From: SVQP01 sp045587385 | GTDB lineage: Bacteria; Bacillota; Clostridia; Oscillospirales; CAG-272 | DNA length: 64,000 nt | Direction: 5' to 3' | NCBI GenBank assembly: GCA_045587385.1 | Contig: JAZNCE010000124.1 | Span: 59,572-123,571 of the forward strand | In this document: piece by piece, positions 25,507 to 34,855 of the stretch | Layout of the letters: each line of letters begins with the position of its first letter | Numbering within the stretch: position 1 is the first letter of the stretch | Made by a program: the position numbers and the translations under genes | Notes under the pieces: model-generated | Databases searched by the model: none | What the model was told of the DNA's origin: nothing | The model's input: the letters and a program-made list of their open reading frames with translations, nothing else

Positions 25507-26994
25507 ATGAAATTCCAAAGCACACGAGATTCAAAACAAGAAAAATTCACGTCAGCACAAGTCATCAGAAAGGGCCTGGCTGACGATGGCGGTCTGTTTG
25601 TACCCGAGAGTATCCCTACTCTTTCCGCTGACGAAATTGCCACTCTTTGCGGCATGGATTATGCAAACAGAGCGGCATTTATTTTGGGCAAGTATTTGAC
25701 CGATTATACCCATGAAGAGCTTCTTGCAGACTGTATGCAGGCTTATAACGAGAATTCTTTCGTTGGTGGCGCAGCCCCTCTGCATCACGTTTGCGACAAC
25801 GTATATACCCAGGAGCTTTGGCACGGCCCCACCGCAGCATTCAAGGATATGGCACTGCAAATCATGCCTCGCCTGCTCTCTCGCGCGCTCAAAAAGACCG
25901 GCGAGCAGCGCAAAGCGCTGATTCTGGTTGCAACTTCCGGTGATACGGGCAAAGCTGCGCTTGAAGGCTACCGTGACGTTGATCAGGTTTGTATTTCCGT
26001 ATTCTACCCCGTCAACGGAGTCAGCAAGATTCAAAAGCTGCAGATGGTTACGCAGCAGGGTGATAACGTCAACGTATGTGCTATTCACGGAAACTTTGAC
26101 GATGCACAAACCGGTGTCAAGCGCATTTTCGCAGATGCAGACGCTGCACAAGCACTCGATCAGAAGGGCTTCTTCCTTTCCAGTGCTAACTCGATCAACT
26201 GGGGCAGACTTGCTCCGCAGATCGTGTATTACGTTTCTGCTTACTGTGACCTGCTCAACGCAAAGCGTCTTCAGATGGGAGACCTTATGAACGTATGCGT
26301 TCCCACAGGCAATTTCGGCAATATCTTCGCGGCTTACCTTGCAAAGCTTATGGGGCTGCCGATCGGCAAGCTGATTTGCGCGTCTAACAAAAATAACATC
26401 CTGACAGATTTTCTGCAAACAGGCACGTACGACCGCAACCGTCAGTTCCACCTTACCATGTCTCCTTCTATGGATATTCTGATCTCCAGCAATCTTGAAC
26501 GTCTTCTCTATTTCGTTGCAGGTGCTGAACATACCAAGGCATACATGGAGTCACTTGCAACAAACGGTGCATATACTGTCAGCAATGCGGTCAAGGAAAA
26601 GATCGACGCTGATTTCTGTGGGTATTATGCAGATGAGGAGCAAACCGCACAAACCATTTGCAAGTATCAAAAATCCGGTTATCTGATGGATACACATACG
26701 GCTGTTGGCGTATGCTGCGCCGAGCAGTATCTCAAGGATAGCTGCGACGTTCACACGCCTATGGTTGTTGCTTCTACTGCAAGCCCTTATAAGTTTGCTG
26801 CTGACGTATACACCTCGCTTGGCATGGAGGCACCCTCCGATCCGCTTCTTTCCCAGGAATTGCTTGCAAAGCATACCGGCACGCAGATCCCCTATCCGTT
26901 GGTGGGTCTTGGCGAGCGCACGATCAGATTTGATAAAACCGTAGATTCGCAGGATATTTTGCAAGAAGTACTTCGTTTTGCAGACACGCAATAA
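25507..26994 (+). CDS. thrC: Threonine synthase
   Basis: ThrC (495 residues, the longer fold-type II form) converts O-phosphohomoserine to threonine with PLP. The PLP lysine is Lys113 in HGPTAAFKDMALQ, and the phosphate-cup motif is LVATSGDTGKAALEG. The N-terminal YxSTRD-like FQSTRDSKQ start is typical. No leader peptide or T-box is apparent upstream, since the gene follows the dipeptidase directly. Confidence 0.96.
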   Translation: MKFQSTRDSKQEKFTSAQVIRKGLADDGGLFVPESIPTLSADEIATLCGMDYANRAAFILGKYLTDYTHEELLADCMQAYNENSFVGGAAPLHHVCDNVYTQELWHGPTAAFKDMALQIMPRLLSRALKKTGEQRKALILVATSGDTGKAALEGYRDVDQVCISVFYPVNGVSKIQKLQMVTQQGDNVNVCAIHGNFDDAQTGVKRIFADADAAQALDQKGFFLSSANSINWGRLAPQIVYYVSAYCDLLNAKRLQMGDLMNVCVPTGNFGNIFAAYLAKLMGLPIGKLICASNKNNILTDFLQTGTYDRNRQFHLTMSPSMDILISSNLERLLYFVAGAEHTKAYMESLATNGAYTVSNAVKEKIDADFCGYYADEEQTAQTICKYQKSGYLMDTHTAVGVCCAEQYLKDSCDVHTPMVVASTASPYKFAADVYTSLGMEAPSDPLLSQELLAKHTGTQIPYPLVGLGERTIRFDKTVDSQDILQEVLRFADTQ

Positions 26995-27000
26995 AAAATT

Positions 27001-27028
27001 GCGGACATCGGCTTTTGCCGATGTCCGC
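27001..27028. terminator. Bidirectional intrinsic terminator
   Basis: A 12-bp perfect stem (GCGGACATCGGC) with a TTTT loop. An AT-run on the minus strand (AATTTTTTATT) serves the small DUF1540 gene; the plus strand serves thrC. Confidence 0.85.
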
Positions 27029-27035
27029 GCAGGAA

Positions 27036-27224
27036 TCACATCTTATTCTGATCCTGCTTAAAGGTAGAACAGATCGTATCAGTAGAAGAAGTAGCGAAGG
27101 AAGGACCAATCGCAATTTCACCGGCTGTGCAGTAGCAATCACCATCGTGATATACGCAGTTCTTCACGTCACACTTGACGTCCTTGATATGCTTTTCGCA
27201 TCCGCATCCGCGTTTGTTATCCAT
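27036..27224 (-). CDS. Small cysteine-rich DUF1540 protein
   Basis: This 62-residue protein has eight cysteines, with the core VKCDVKNCVYHDGDCYCTAG in the DUF1540 arrangement, preceded by a CGCEKH pair. The spacing suggests a metal- or disulfide-bound knuckle. The ATG follows AAAGGAGAAATG. DUF1540 proteins are widespread in spore-forming Clostridia. No function is established. Confidence 0.8.
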   Translation of the reverse strand: MDNKRGCGCEKHIKDVKCDVKNCVYHDGDCYCTAGEIAIGPSFATSSTDTICSTFKQDQNKM

Positions 27225-27305
27225 TTTTCATTTCTCCTTTTGTCAATCTGACAACAATAGTATGGCACTCAATCATCTTCTTATTCTCAAAGAAAGGAGT
27301 TCTCC

Positions 27306-28031
27306 ATGGCAATTTATACCATAGCAGACTTACATTTGTCCATCAACGATCAAACGAATAAATCCATGGAGGTCTTCGGCGCTCGCTGGAGCGGCTACGT
27401 GGAAAAGCTGGAGCAGCACTGGCGCAATACGGTTCACCAGTCCGACACGGTCGTCATTCCCGGTGATATTTCGTGGGCATTGACGCTGGAGGAAGCCGCA
27501 CAAGATCTCAATTTTTTGAATTCCCTTCCAGGCAAAAAGCTGATCGGAAAAGGAAATCACGATTTTTGGTGGTCAACTGCCTCCAAAATCAATACCTTTT
27601 TTGCCGAACACAATATTGATACAATTTCGCTTTTGCAGAACAATGCTTATAAAGTGGAAGATAAAATCATTTGCGGTACGCGCGGCTGGTTTACCGACGA
27701 CAGTCAGCAGTTGACCGTGTCCGAAACAGATTACGCCAAGATCGTTAACCGCGAGGTAATCAGACTGGAGCTCAGCTTAAAGCAGGGGCAAAAATTGCAA
27801 GATCCGGAAAACGCGGAGGAAATTCTCGTATTCCTGCACTTTCCACCGATTTGGGGTAGTTTCCTTTGCCCGGAAATATTGGATACCCTGTCCAAATACG
27901 GAGTTAAAAATTGTTACTTTGGTCACATCCACGGTGGGTATAATCTTCCGAGCGTGCTCTACCATAACGACATTCGATTCGTAAGAATCTCCGCAGACCA
28001 TCTCTCTTTCTTGCCTTACCCCATAAAATAA
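27306..28031 (+). CDS. Calcineurin-like metallophosphoesterase
   Basis: This 241-residue metallophosphoesterase has motifs in order: DLHLS, PGDISWA, GNHDFWW, and the C-terminal FGHIHGG. Together they supply the dimetal ligands. A short AAAGGAG site precedes the ATG. The family contains many nucleic-acid and nucleotide phosphatases, and the substrate is not evident. It is a single gene between the DUF1540 gene and tig. Confidence 0.85.
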   Translation: MAIYTIADLHLSINDQTNKSMEVFGARWSGYVEKLEQHWRNTVHQSDTVVIPGDISWALTLEEAAQDLNFLNSLPGKKLIGKGNHDFWWSTASKINTFFAEHNIDTISLLQNNAYKVEDKIICGTRGWFTDDSQQLTVSETDYAKIVNREVIRLELSLKQGQKLQDPENAEEILVFLHFPPIWGSFLCPEILDTLSKYGVKNCYFGHIHGGYNLPSVLYHNDIRFVRISADHLSFLPYPIK

Positions 28032-28062
28032 GATATTTTATAAGGGAAAATCACGATTTCTA

Positions 28063-28091
28063 TTGACAAAACAAACGAAATTGTGTACAAT
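28063..28091 (+). promoter_or_regulatory. SigA-type promoter of tig-clpP-clpX
   Basis: A perfect TTGACA and TACAAT are separated by 17 bp, 55 bp before the trigger-factor start. No CtsR or CIRCE operator is recognisable. Confidence 0.85.
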
Positions 28092-28145
28092 TAATAGGTT
28101 GTGTAAAATAAAAAATAAAATAAATCAAAATTTTGGAGGATCAAC

Positions 28146-29429
28146 ATGAATCTCGTAAAATCTGAAAAGAACGAACACAGCATGCACTATCTTGAGATTG
28201 CCATTGATAAGGCAACCTTTGATGCTGCTGTAGACAAGGTTTACCGCAAGCAGGTAAAGAACATCAATGTCCCCGGCTTCCGCAAGGGCAAGGCTCCCAA
28301 GTCTGTCATCGAAAAGATGTACGGCACCGGCGTTTTCTATGAGGATGCTATCAACGATCTCATTCCCGAGAACTATGAGGCTGCTGTTAAGGAAGCAGGC
28401 ATCACCGTTGTCGGCCAGCCTGAAATCGACATCGTTTCTCTTGATGAGAACGGTCTGGTTCTCTCCGCAAAGGTTCCCGTAAAGCCCGAGATGCAGATCA
28501 AGGACTACAAGGGTATCGAAGCTGTTAAGGCTACTGCAGAAGCTACCGATGAGCAGGTTAACCGTGAGCTCGAAATGATCCGTGAGAGAAACTCCCGTGA
28601 GATCGAGATCACCGAAGAGGCTGCACAGATGGGCGACATCGTAAAGATCGACTTTGACGGCTCTGTTGACGGCGTTGCATTTGACGGCGGCAAGGGTACC
28701 GACTATTCCCTGAAGCTTGGCTCCGGCTCTTTCATTCCCGGTTTTGAAGAGCAGATCGCAGGCCACACCATCGGCGAAGAGTTCGACGTTAACGTTACCT
28801 TCCCTGAAGACTACCATGCAACCGAGCTTGCAGGCAAGGCTTCCGTATTCAAGACCAAGGTCAACGCTATTTCCCGCATTGAGCTCCCCGAGCTGGATGA
28901 TGAATTTGCAAAGGACGCTTCCGAATTTGACACTCTTGATGAATTAAAGGCTGATATGAAGGCTAAAATCCAAGAGAGAAACGAAAAGCAGGCTGAGAAC
29001 GAGTTCGAAGAGAAGCTGATTGAGGCTCTGATCGAAAAGCTGGAGGGCGAAATTCCCGAAGCTATGTTTGTAAACGAGACCGAGAACTTTGTTCGTGACT
29101 TTGACAACAGACTGCGCAGCCAGGGCATGGATATGAACCTGTACTTCAAGTACACCGGTCTGACCATCGAGGCTCTGCGCGAGCAGATGAGACCTCAGGC
29201 TGAGCGTCAGGTCAAGGCAAGACTGGCTCTTGAGACCATCGCTGCTCTGGAAGGCGTTGTTGCATCCGAGGATGAGATCAACGAAGAATACCAGAGAATT
29301 GCTGATGCTTACCACCTGGAGGTTGCTCAGGTTAAGGGTATGCTGGATGATGCTTCCATCATTGCAGACCTGCAGGTTAAGAAGGCAATGGACATCGTTA
29401 AGGAGTCCGCTGTAATCAAGGCTGAGTAA
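28146..29429 (+). CDS. tig: Trigger factor (ribosome-associated chaperone/prolyl isomerase)
   Basis: Trigger factor (427 residues) binds at the ribosomal exit tunnel and folds nascent chains. The ribosome-binding signature is GFRKGKAPKSVIEKMYG (~39-55). The FKBP-type isomerase domain (~150-240, with VDGVAFDGGKG and IPGFEEQIAGH) follows, then the helical C-terminal arm domain. Placement before clpP-clpX is classical. Confidence 0.97.
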   Translation: MNLVKSEKNEHSMHYLEIAIDKATFDAAVDKVYRKQVKNINVPGFRKGKAPKSVIEKMYGTGVFYEDAINDLIPENYEAAVKEAGITVVGQPEIDIVSLDENGLVLSAKVPVKPEMQIKDYKGIEAVKATAEATDEQVNRELEMIRERNSREIEITEEAAQMGDIVKIDFDGSVDGVAFDGGKGTDYSLKLGSGSFIPGFEEQIAGHTIGEEFDVNVTFPEDYHATELAGKASVFKTKVNAISRIELPELDDEFAKDASEFDTLDELKADMKAKIQERNEKQAENEFEEKLIEALIEKLEGEIPEAMFVNETENFVRDFDNRLRSQGMDMNLYFKYTGLTIEALREQMRPQAERQVKARLALETIAALEGVVASEDEINEEYQRIADAYHLEVAQVKGMLDDASIIADLQVKKAMDIVKESAVIKAE

Positions 29430-29475
29430 TTATACTCCCCCTACTTCCCTATTATTTTGAAACGAGGTAAACAAG

Positions 29476-30093
29476 ATGTATTATCCGCAATATCCGAGAG
29501 ACGCCCTTGTACCTACCGTCATTGAACAAACCGGCAGAGGCGAACGTGCATACGATATTTTCTCCCGCCTGCTCAATGACCGTATCATTTTCCTGTCTGA
29601 CGAGGTCAATGATGCAACCGCTTCTCTGATCGTTGCTCAGATGCTCTTCCTCGAATCGCAGGACCCCGATAAGGATATTTATTTCTACATTAACAGCCCC
29701 GGCGGTTCCGTGACTGCAGGAATGGCAATTTACGACACCATGAAGTTTATTCGTTGTGACGTTTCCACCATTTGCATCGGTCTTGCCGCAAGCATGGGCG
29801 CATTCCTGCTCTCTGCAGGCACCAAGGGTAAGAGAATTGCCCTGCCTCACAGTGAGATCATGATCCACCAGCCCAGCGGCGGTGCAAGAGGTCAGGCAAG
29901 TGATATCAAGATCCAGGCTGATCTGATTCTGCGCACGCGCAAGACTCTCAACGAGCTGCTTGCAGAGCACACCGGACAGACCGTCAAGCAGATTGAAAAA
30001 GATACCGAAAGAGACCACTTTATGACCGCCCAAGAAGCTTTGGCTTACGGCATTGTTGACCAGGTAAAGTCGCATCGCGGCGAGATCAATTGA
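29476..30093 (+). CDS. clpP: ATP-dependent Clp protease proteolytic subunit
   Basis: This 205-residue ClpP has catalytic Ser106 in GLAASMGAFLL, His125 in LPHSEIMIHQP, and the Asp in the IEKDTERDHF segment. The NSPGGSVTAGM oxyanion strand is present. It forms the tetradecameric barrel with ClpX, encoded 10 nt downstream. Confidence 0.98.
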   Translation: MYYPQYPRDALVPTVIEQTGRGERAYDIFSRLLNDRIIFLSDEVNDATASLIVAQMLFLESQDPDKDIYFYINSPGGSVTAGMAIYDTMKFIRCDVSTICIGLAASMGAFLLSAGTKGKRIALPHSEIMIHQPSGGARGQASDIKIQADLILRTRKTLNELLAEHTGQTVKQIEKDTERDHFMTAQEALAYGIVDQVKSHRGEIN

Positions 30094-30103
30094 GGTAACG
30101 CGC

Positions 30104-31450
30104 ATGGCGAATTCCAATAACGGTTCCCGCAGAGGGAGCAACGGGGATACTCCCTTTTGCTCCTTCTGCGGCAGACATGAAAGTCAGGTCAATTTTCTGA
30201 TCTCTGCGCCTACAGGTGCTTATATCTGCGATTTTTGCGCAGAAGCTTGCAGCGAGTACGTTGAGGCGGCAGCTACCCCTTCGATTGATCTTGGAAAGCT
30301 GTCAATGTCCACGCTCCCGAAACCTATGGATATCAAGCATGCGCTTGATGAATATGTCATCGGGCAGGACGACGCTAAAATTGCTCTTTCCGTATCCGTA
30401 TATAATCATTATAAGCGTGTACTCTCCAAGAATGAAAAGCCCAAGGGACGCAAGAAAAAGGCTTCTCAATCCGATCAGGATTTCGTAGAGCTTCAAAAAA
30501 GCAACGTGCTTTTAATTGGTCCTACCGGTGTCGGTAAGACCTATCTTGCACAGACACTTGCAAAAACCTTACAAGTTCCCTTTGCAATTGCAGACGCAAC
30601 TACGCTGACCGAAGCGGGTTATGTGGGTGAAGACGTGGAAAACATTCTTCTCCGCCTGATCCAGGCAGCAGATTACGACGTTGATCTGGCTGAGCACGGT
30701 ATTATCTATATTGATGAGATCGACAAGATCTCCCGTAAGAGCGAAAACAGATCCATCACCCGTGACGTTTCCGGCGAAGGCGTACAGCAGGCGTTGCTTA
30801 AAATTCTGGAAGGAACAGTTGCAAACGTTCCTCCCCAGGGTGGACGCAAGCATCCCAATCAGGAGTTTATTAAGATCAATACCGAGAACATTCTGTTTAT
30901 CTGCGGAGGCGCATTTGACGGGCTGGAAGGTATCATCGGTAAGAGACAAGGCAATCAGGCAATTGGTTTCTGCGCCGATATTCAAAAGAAATCCGAGCGT
31001 CGTGACAGCGGCATTTACCGTGACGTCACACCGCACGATATCGTCAAATATGGCTTGATTCCCGAACTGATCGGTAGACTTCCCGTCATTGTTTCCTTGA
31101 GCGATCTTGACAAAGATGCTCTGCTTCGTATCATCAAGGAGCCTAAATCCGCACTGTTAAAGCAGTATATCAAGCTGTTTGACATGGATAACGTAAAGCT
31201 GACCCTAACGGATGATGCTTTGGAAGCTGTTGCTGAGCTCGCCATCAAGCGCAACACAGGTGCGCGCGGTCTGCGTTCCATCATGGAAAGCATAATGATG
31301 CAAAGCATGTATGAAATCCCCTCCCGCGGTGACGTTGCAGAGGTGATCATCCATCGCGATTGCGTCGAGAAAGGTGCACTTCCCGAGCTGGTAATCAAGA
31401 CTGAGCAGCTTGATGCTCCTCTCGACCTTTTGACAGACGGTCAAGCATAA
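30104..31450 (+). CDS. clpX: ATP-dependent Clp protease ATP-binding subunit ClpX
   Basis: ClpX (448 residues, a little longer than the usual ~420) is the AAA+ unfoldase that feeds ClpP. The N-terminal C4 zinc domain is CSFCGRH...CDFCAEAC (~18-46). The Walker A motif is GPTGVGKT, Walker B is IIYIDEIDK, and the RKSENRSITRDVSGEGVQQ pore-2 region follows. A short Lys/Ser/Asp insert after the KNEKPKGRKKKAS segment explains the extra length. It closes the tig-clpP-clpX operon. Confidence 0.98.
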   Translation: MANSNNGSRRGSNGDTPFCSFCGRHESQVNFLISAPTGAYICDFCAEACSEYVEAAATPSIDLGKLSMSTLPKPMDIKHALDEYVIGQDDAKIALSVSVYNHYKRVLSKNEKPKGRKKKASQSDQDFVELQKSNVLLIGPTGVGKTYLAQTLAKTLQVPFAIADATTLTEAGYVGEDVENILLRLIQAADYDVDLAEHGIIYIDEIDKISRKSENRSITRDVSGEGVQQALLKILEGTVANVPPQGGRKHPNQEFIKINTENILFICGGAFDGLEGIIGKRQGNQAIGFCADIQKKSERRDSGIYRDVTPHDIVKYGLIPELIGRLPVIVSLSDLDKDALLRIIKEPKSALLKQYIKLFDMDNVKLTLTDDALEAVAELAIKRNTGARGLRSIMESIMMQSMYEIPSRGDVAEVIIHRDCVEKGALPELVIKTEQLDAPLDLLTDGQA

Positions 31451-31456
31451 AGCATT

Positions 31457-31486
31457 ACGACTCGTTACTGAATGGTAGCGAGTCGT
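31457..31486 (+). terminator. Intrinsic terminator after clpX
   Basis: A 12-bp stem (one G-T pair) with a 6-nt loop is followed directly by TTTTTG. Confidence 0.88.
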
Positions 31487-31523
31487 TTTTGTATTTTTTC
31501 CTATTTTACCTGTTTTTGGTGCT

Positions 31524-31552
31524 TTGACAAATTGTCAGATTTATGGTACAAT
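31524..31552 (+). promoter_or_regulatory. SigA-type promoter of the AraC-family gene
   Basis: A perfect TTGACA and TACAAT are separated by 17 bp. A short inverted repeat TTGACAAATTGTCA overlaps the -35 and could be an operator. Confidence 0.82.
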
Positions 31553-31588
31553 ATTAATGGGGGAAGATCATAATACTTGAGGTGAAAT

Positions 31589-32428
31589 ATGAAATACCAA
31601 CCAAACCTTATTGCCCTTTTCGACGGAATCACACCGGGAGAGAATATGTTAACCATGATTCTGCTTCGCGCAAATTCCTTACACCTGACAATTGATCATA
31701 CACAATGCTATCTTGACGGCACATACGTACTATGTTTAAAGCCGGATGAACACGTGAAAATACACAAAGGCAAATTTGAAGCATTGTCCTTGGGATTTTT
31801 GCCGTATTTTTATAATGTCAATTTGAATCACGAAATAATCGGCACATCAAAATATACAGAATTACGGCAAACACACGGATTTCCGGACTTTCATTTATTT
31901 ACCGAGCGAAGTGAACAATACTTTGGAATTATTCCCATATCTGCCGAGGGTTTTATTTGCATCAGAGACTATTTCAACAATATTAACCGCTACATCAAAA
32001 ATCATGCGAATGACAGCATGTGGTCTTGTCATGCCAGATCTGTGCTTATCTCAACGTTATATTACGCTGACAGCGCATACATGAGCAATAATGACAAAGA
32101 AATCAGCGCGGTTATCCTGTATATCCGAGAACACGTAGCATCCTCTATGAGCTTGAAACAGCTTTGTCTGAGATTCAGAACCAACCGCACCACGTTAAAT
32201 CAACAGTTCAAGGATATGATCGGCATGACACCTATGCAATTTGTGTTAGAAGAACGCTTGAATCAATCACGTTCGGAATTATTGTTTACCGCTCTGCCCA
32301 TCGGTGAAATCGCTCTAAAATACGGTTTTTCTGATGCAAACTATTACATCCGCGCATTTAAGCGCAGATTTGGGCAATCGCCTCTGCAATACCGTAAAGA
32401 ATGTCGCGCGAAACGTAATCAACTCTAA
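31589..32428 (+). CDS. AraC-family transcriptional regulator
   Basis: This 279-residue regulator has an N-terminal effector domain (~1-165, cupin-like in part) and a C-terminal double helix-turn-helix. The latter reads SMSLKQLCLRFRTNRTTLNQQFKDMIGMTPMQ and then LPIGEIALKYGFSDANYYIRAFKRRFGQSPLQYR (motifs given by parts). No adjacent sugar operon shares its orientation, so the target is unknown. The short palindrome over its own promoter suggests autoregulation. Confidence 0.88.
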   Translation: MKYQPNLIALFDGITPGENMLTMILLRANSLHLTIDHTQCYLDGTYVLCLKPDEHVKIHKGKFEALSLGFLPYFYNVNLNHEIIGTSKYTELRQTHGFPDFHLFTERSEQYFGIIPISAEGFICIRDYFNNINRYIKNHANDSMWSCHARSVLISTLYYADSAYMSNNDKEISAVILYIREHVASSMSLKQLCLRFRTNRTTLNQQFKDMIGMTPMQFVLEERLNQSRSELLFTALPIGEIALKYGFSDANYYIRAFKRRFGQSPLQYRKECRAKRNQL

Positions 32429-32431
32429 ATG

Positions 32432-32461
32432 CAGAACCGCACCGAAATCGGTGCGGTTCTG
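32432..32461. terminator. Bidirectional terminator hairpin
   Basis: A 14-bp perfect stem (CAGAACCGCACCGA arm) with an AA loop lies 3 nt after the regulator stop and ends 8 nt before the converging gene's stop. The T-run is poor, so the stem itself must do the work. Confidence 0.75.
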
Positions 32462-32468
32462 TGATTTA

Positions 32469-33299
32469 TTATGAGCAACCGCAGTTCCCTGCGCGATCCC
32501 CCTTGAATTCGCCATTATAACCGGGAGGGCAAAATTCAGCCGAAGGAAAAGGCATATGACGGAATACGCTGCAAGGATCAGAGCTATCGTTGCTGATGCA
32601 CTCCTTATCGGGCACGCAGTATTCGGTCGCCTGAAGCAAATATTGTGCGGGTCTTACAAGACGAATAACCGAGAACAAGCCAAAGGAAACGGCGAGATAT
32701 CTGCGGTATTCATCATCTCCGCCCAGCATCTGACCAAGATCGGCACATACACCGTCGGGAATATCGCAGGAGCAGCAGCAACAGCAGCAGCAATCCTGAA
32801 CGTTCTCCACAACCTTAACACCAAGCACGATAGGGTCAACTACCTCGATCACAGCCTGCGGCACGTTTCTCTCACCGCAGACGGGTACGGGGCGAGCACA
32901 GAATTCGTCAGAGCATTTGCCCGACTTGAAAATACTGACGTTGCTTTCACTACCGTACAGTACGACGTTCTTTTCAAGAACGGCAATCCCTTGGAACTCC
33001 TGCGCCCTTGCGTTAATGCACGCCTCAAGAGTCAGCTTGATATAAAAGCGAATGGTGACGGTATAAAACCCACGGTTAAACTGTACGGGCTCGACCGTAA
33101 TATTCGTCCAGCCAATCTCAGCACATTTCACGCGAATATTCGACGTGTGCTCAATGATCTCCTGCCCGTAATCGGTCAGATATACGCGTACGTTCTCAAA
33201 GCAATCACGATCCCTGCAGGAATCCAGAATTCTGTTGGTTTCAATACAAACAGTTTCCTTAGCATGGCAGGAATTGTTTGCAAATCTGTTATCAGACAT
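32469..33299 (-). CDS. Cysteine-rich hypothetical protein with a seven-cysteine run
   Basis: This 276-residue protein has no signal peptide and no family I can name. The N-terminal part is short and Cys-poor to Cys-moderate (CHAKETVCIETNRILDSC). A beta-rich domain at ~50-115 follows. Cys170-Cys176 are consecutive, then Ser and Cys178, and a further Cys-rich tail ends in NCGCS. I start it at the ATG at 33299 behind an ACGGAGGTG site; the longer frame to 33404 lacks such a site. The composition and a sporulation background suggest a spore coat or exosporium-type protein crosslinked through cysteine, which is inference. Confidence 0.72.
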   Translation of the reverse strand: MSDNRFANNSCHAKETVCIETNRILDSCRDRDCFENVRVYLTDYGQEIIEHTSNIRVKCAEIGWTNITVEPVQFNRGFYTVTIRFYIKLTLEACINARAQEFQGIAVLEKNVVLYGSESNVSIFKSGKCSDEFCARPVPVCGERNVPQAVIEVVDPIVLGVKVVENVQDCCCCCCCSCDIPDGVCADLGQMLGGDDEYRRYLAVSFGLFSVIRLVRPAQYLLQATEYCVPDKECISNDSSDPCSVFRHMPFPSAEFCPPGYNGEFKGDRAGNCGCS

Positions 33300-33407
33300 A
33301 GTAACACCTCCGTAGTTTAGAAGCAGAAATGCTTCTTCCCTAATATGGTATGCACACGTGACGATTTTTGACAGCGCAAAACAAAATGATCTTATATACG
33401 ACAAAAA

Positions 33408-33430
33408 AGCAACCGCTGTCAGCGGTTGCT
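33408..33430 (-). terminator. Intrinsic terminator of the membrane protein gene
   Basis: A palindromic stem AGCAACCGCTG / CAGCGGTTGCT begins 7 nt past the stop of the gene at 33437 and is followed on the minus strand by TTTTTTG. Confidence 0.88.
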
Positions 33431-33436
33431 TTCGGT

Positions 33437-34216
33437 TTATTCTGATTTAGGCATCTTCTCATCAAGCTTTATCAAAATAAAGGTGGCGATGCAGTAGCAT
33501 ACCCAAGCCATGATGGCATAGAAAACCAACTCCATAATTTGAAAGCCGATGTATTCCCAAAAATTAAGCTTAATTAAATTCATGGCGGCGTAATAGACGT
33601 ATTGCACTGCAAACATCGCCCAATACGTGGCTGCAGCGACAAGAACACCCACCTGTACAGGATTTTTCATGCTGACGAATTTGCTGAACGGAAAAGCAAT
33701 GCTTCTTGGATCCAGCAGCTCATCACCCATGATTTTTGCCTTGCGGTTATAATCGTTGCGCGCCGCCTCACGTTTAGCAAGCAGCTTAGCGGTCACAAAT
33801 CCCACAATAAACAAACGCAGGCAATCCAGCAGAATATACAGTACCAAGCTCTCCAGCGCCATGCGCAGCCAGTCCTCCACCGTTTCGGGCAGCGTTCCGG
33901 GATAGATCGCCCAGCCAATTCCTAATATTGCTACGCGATGGAGAACCGTAATAGCAAAAAACGCTGAGAATACGGTGGTCATATTGCGAGCTCCCACGGC
34001 ATAGATACCGTAGATCACGACTGCCGACGCAAACGCAAACGTAAACACATCGACGATGGCAGTAACAATGTCCAACGCGATCGCCCACAAGCCGTCTTGG
34101 AACAGAACGTCACTGTTCAAGAATCTGGCTGCCGTGGACAAACCGATCAGCAGCAGCATGAATCCGCCGTAGCCGAACAGCATCCATTTCAGAAGTTTTT
34201 GTTTATATATAACCAT
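33437..34216 (-). CDS. Polytopic membrane protein, unknown function
   Basis: This 259-residue protein has six predicted membrane helices: at ~10-30, 40-70, 83-100, 118-145, 180-205 and 220-250. A charged cytoplasmic loop around residues 150-175 reads AKREAARNDYNRKAK. No transport or enzyme motif is visible. The gene stands alone, with the cysteine-rich gene in the same direction beyond a terminator. Confidence 0.65.
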   Translation of the reverse strand: MVIYKQKLLKWMLFGYGGFMLLLIGLSTAARFLNSDVLFQDGLWAIALDIVTAIVDVFTFAFASAVVIYGIYAVGARNMTTVFSAFFAITVLHRVAILGIGWAIYPGTLPETVEDWLRMALESLVLYILLDCLRLFIVGFVTAKLLAKREAARNDYNRKAKIMGDELLDPRSIAFPFSKFVSMKNPVQVGVLVAAATYWAMFAVQYVYYAAMNLIKLNFWEYIGFQIMELVFYAIMAWVCYCIATFILIKLDEKMPKSE

Positions 34217-34359
34217 GTTTCAATTCCCTTTCAAATATATGTATACAGTATACCATATTACCCAAAAAAATGCTACAGTTAAATGTAAATATTTTGCAAT
34301 ACCGGATTAAAACGCAAAGGTGCGGCATATGCTGGAATATCAGATCAAGGAGGTGGCAT

Positions 34360-34770
34360 ATGTACGTTGCATTTGGCTCCGGTAACAAACAAATCATCAT
34401 ATATAATGCGGACAAGCGTCCGGACGTTGACGTCATGTTATCTCGCATAGCTTCATCCTACAAGGCAATGCTTGCCGCGGGCTATCCGAACATAGCACGC
34501 GTTGAACGTGGCTGTAAATTGATTTTTACAAGCGACATGCCTATTTGTGGTGCTCTTAAGATATATATCACTTCGCGTCCTCATGGTATCTATACGGATG
34601 TGCAAGCATATCACAAGCAGCTTGCACGGGTGCTGTATTCAGCCACGGGATTTGACGTGCTTCAAACAAGCGGCAGTGATGCCGATCTGGAGATCGGTAT
34701 CGGAAACATGGATGCCGGCACACAAGGATACGTGATGCTGAAGGATGCGATCCTGGAATTCGCCTTTTAA
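34360..34770 (+). CDS. Conserved hypothetical protein
   Basis: This 136-residue soluble protein has a strong AAGGAGGTGG site immediately before the ATG at 34360. It is mixed alpha/beta, with a central IYITSRPHGIYTDVQAYHKQLARVLY segment (residues ~66-91, quoted as parts: IYITSRPHG, HKQLARVLY) and a C-terminal GYVMLKDAILEFAF. I do not recognise the family. It lies just before a tRNA gene. Confidence 0.6.
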   Translation: MYVAFGSGNKQIIIYNADKRPDVDVMLSRIASSYKAMLAAGYPNIARVERGCKLIFTSDMPICGALKIYITSRPHGIYTDVQAYHKQLARVLYSATGFDVLQTSGSDADLEIGIGNMDAGTQGYVMLKDAILEFAF

Positions 34771-34815
34771 GGCATCATGGGCACAAATATTTTTCTGTTT
34801 TTTTTCAAAAAGGGG

Positions 34816-34844
34816 TTGCATTTCAGTTGCGTTTGTGGTATAAT
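34816..34844 (+). promoter_or_regulatory. Promoter of tRNA-Val
   Basis: TTGCAT and TATAAT are separated by 17 bp, 12 bp before the tRNA 5' end. Confidence 0.85.
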
Positions 34845-34855
34845 ACCAAACGTTC

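Noticed and set aside
32761..32800. CAG-type microsatellite
   Set aside because: It simply encodes the seven cysteines with the TGC codon dominant (one TGT). It is not long enough to count as a separate repeat locus.
32556..33320. Plus-strand open frame opposite the cysteine-rich gene
   Set aside because: The opposite frame has a proper ribosome site, terminator and cysteine pattern. This one is alanine-rich at the CAG repeats and lacks a start signal.
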